DNA of 23,575 nt from an uncultured Flavobacterium sp. (GTDB taxonomy: Bacteria; Bacteroidota; Bacteroidia; Flavobacteriales; Flavobacteriaceae), in contig NZ_CAMLIX010000047.1 of NCBI RefSeq assembly GCF_946479975.1, forward strand, positions 1 through 23,575. The letters are read 5' to 3'. Both the position numbers and the translations under genes were made by a program. Below, piece by piece: positions 23,472-23,575 of this stretch. The notes below the pieces were generated by a model. The model did not search any database, was not told the origin of the DNA, and saw only the letters and a list, made by a program, of their open reading frames with translations. The stretch's first letter is position 1. Every line of letters starts with the position of its first letter.

Positions 23472-23575
23472 TTGTTTATGGTGTTTATTTGGATGGCTAA
23501 ATATTAAGATTAAATGTTTTATTTGTTTTTATTTCTTTGGAGCGCTTCTTTTTTGCATCTTTCTATTTGTATATT

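Overview
The window looks like an ordinary chromosomal segment of a Flavobacterium-type member of the Bacteroidota. The signs are low GC, near absence of Shine-Dalgarno sites, promoter boxes of the TTG-N17..23-TAnnTTTG type, lipoproteins with short Cys-Lys starts, an ammonium transporter and DsbD of flavobacterial appearance, and a large secreted protein with a type B type IX secretion (T9SS) sorting domain. I see no rRNA, tRNA, CRISPR array, transposase, prophage or plasmid function. The species assignment is inference.

Layout. 1-2.1 kb: the 3' end of lpdA (dihydrolipoyl dehydrogenase), a lipocalin lipoprotein, and on the minus strand a DoxX-family membrane protein. 2.3-7.4 kb (plus): pabB (probable TTG start), a repeat-rich spacer, tilS, and dsbD overlapping tilS by one base. 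7.4-12.3 kb: an ammonium transporter (minus), a Gfo/Idh/MocA oxidoreductase (plus), an unknown small protein with a Cys-rich motif (minus), and a YifB/ComM-type AAA ATPase (plus). 12.4-17.5 kb (minus): a secreted esterase and a GNAT acetyltransferase as a pair, and an 1125-residue T9SS-secreted repeat protein. 17.7-18.5 kb (minus): an ArsR-type regulator overlapping an SRPBCC/AHSA1 protein, with a very clear operator/promoter. 18.8-23.5 kb (minus): three small lipoproteins in a row, a DUF1624-type membrane acyltransferase, a DUF5071 protein with a four-helix membrane protein, and a small secreted protein.

Most genes are housekeeping or envelope genes in short transcription units separated by clear hairpin terminators. 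The best candidates for a second look are the ArsR/SRPBCC control region, where two palindromes sit exactly in and just after a consensus flavobacterial promoter; the orphan T9SS repeat protein, which has no SprF/PorP-like partner beside it; and the spacer upstream of tilS, built of inverted and direct repeats that also create a false upstream start for tilS. I found no convincing new multi-gene system (defence, toxin-antitoxin, biosynthetic cluster).
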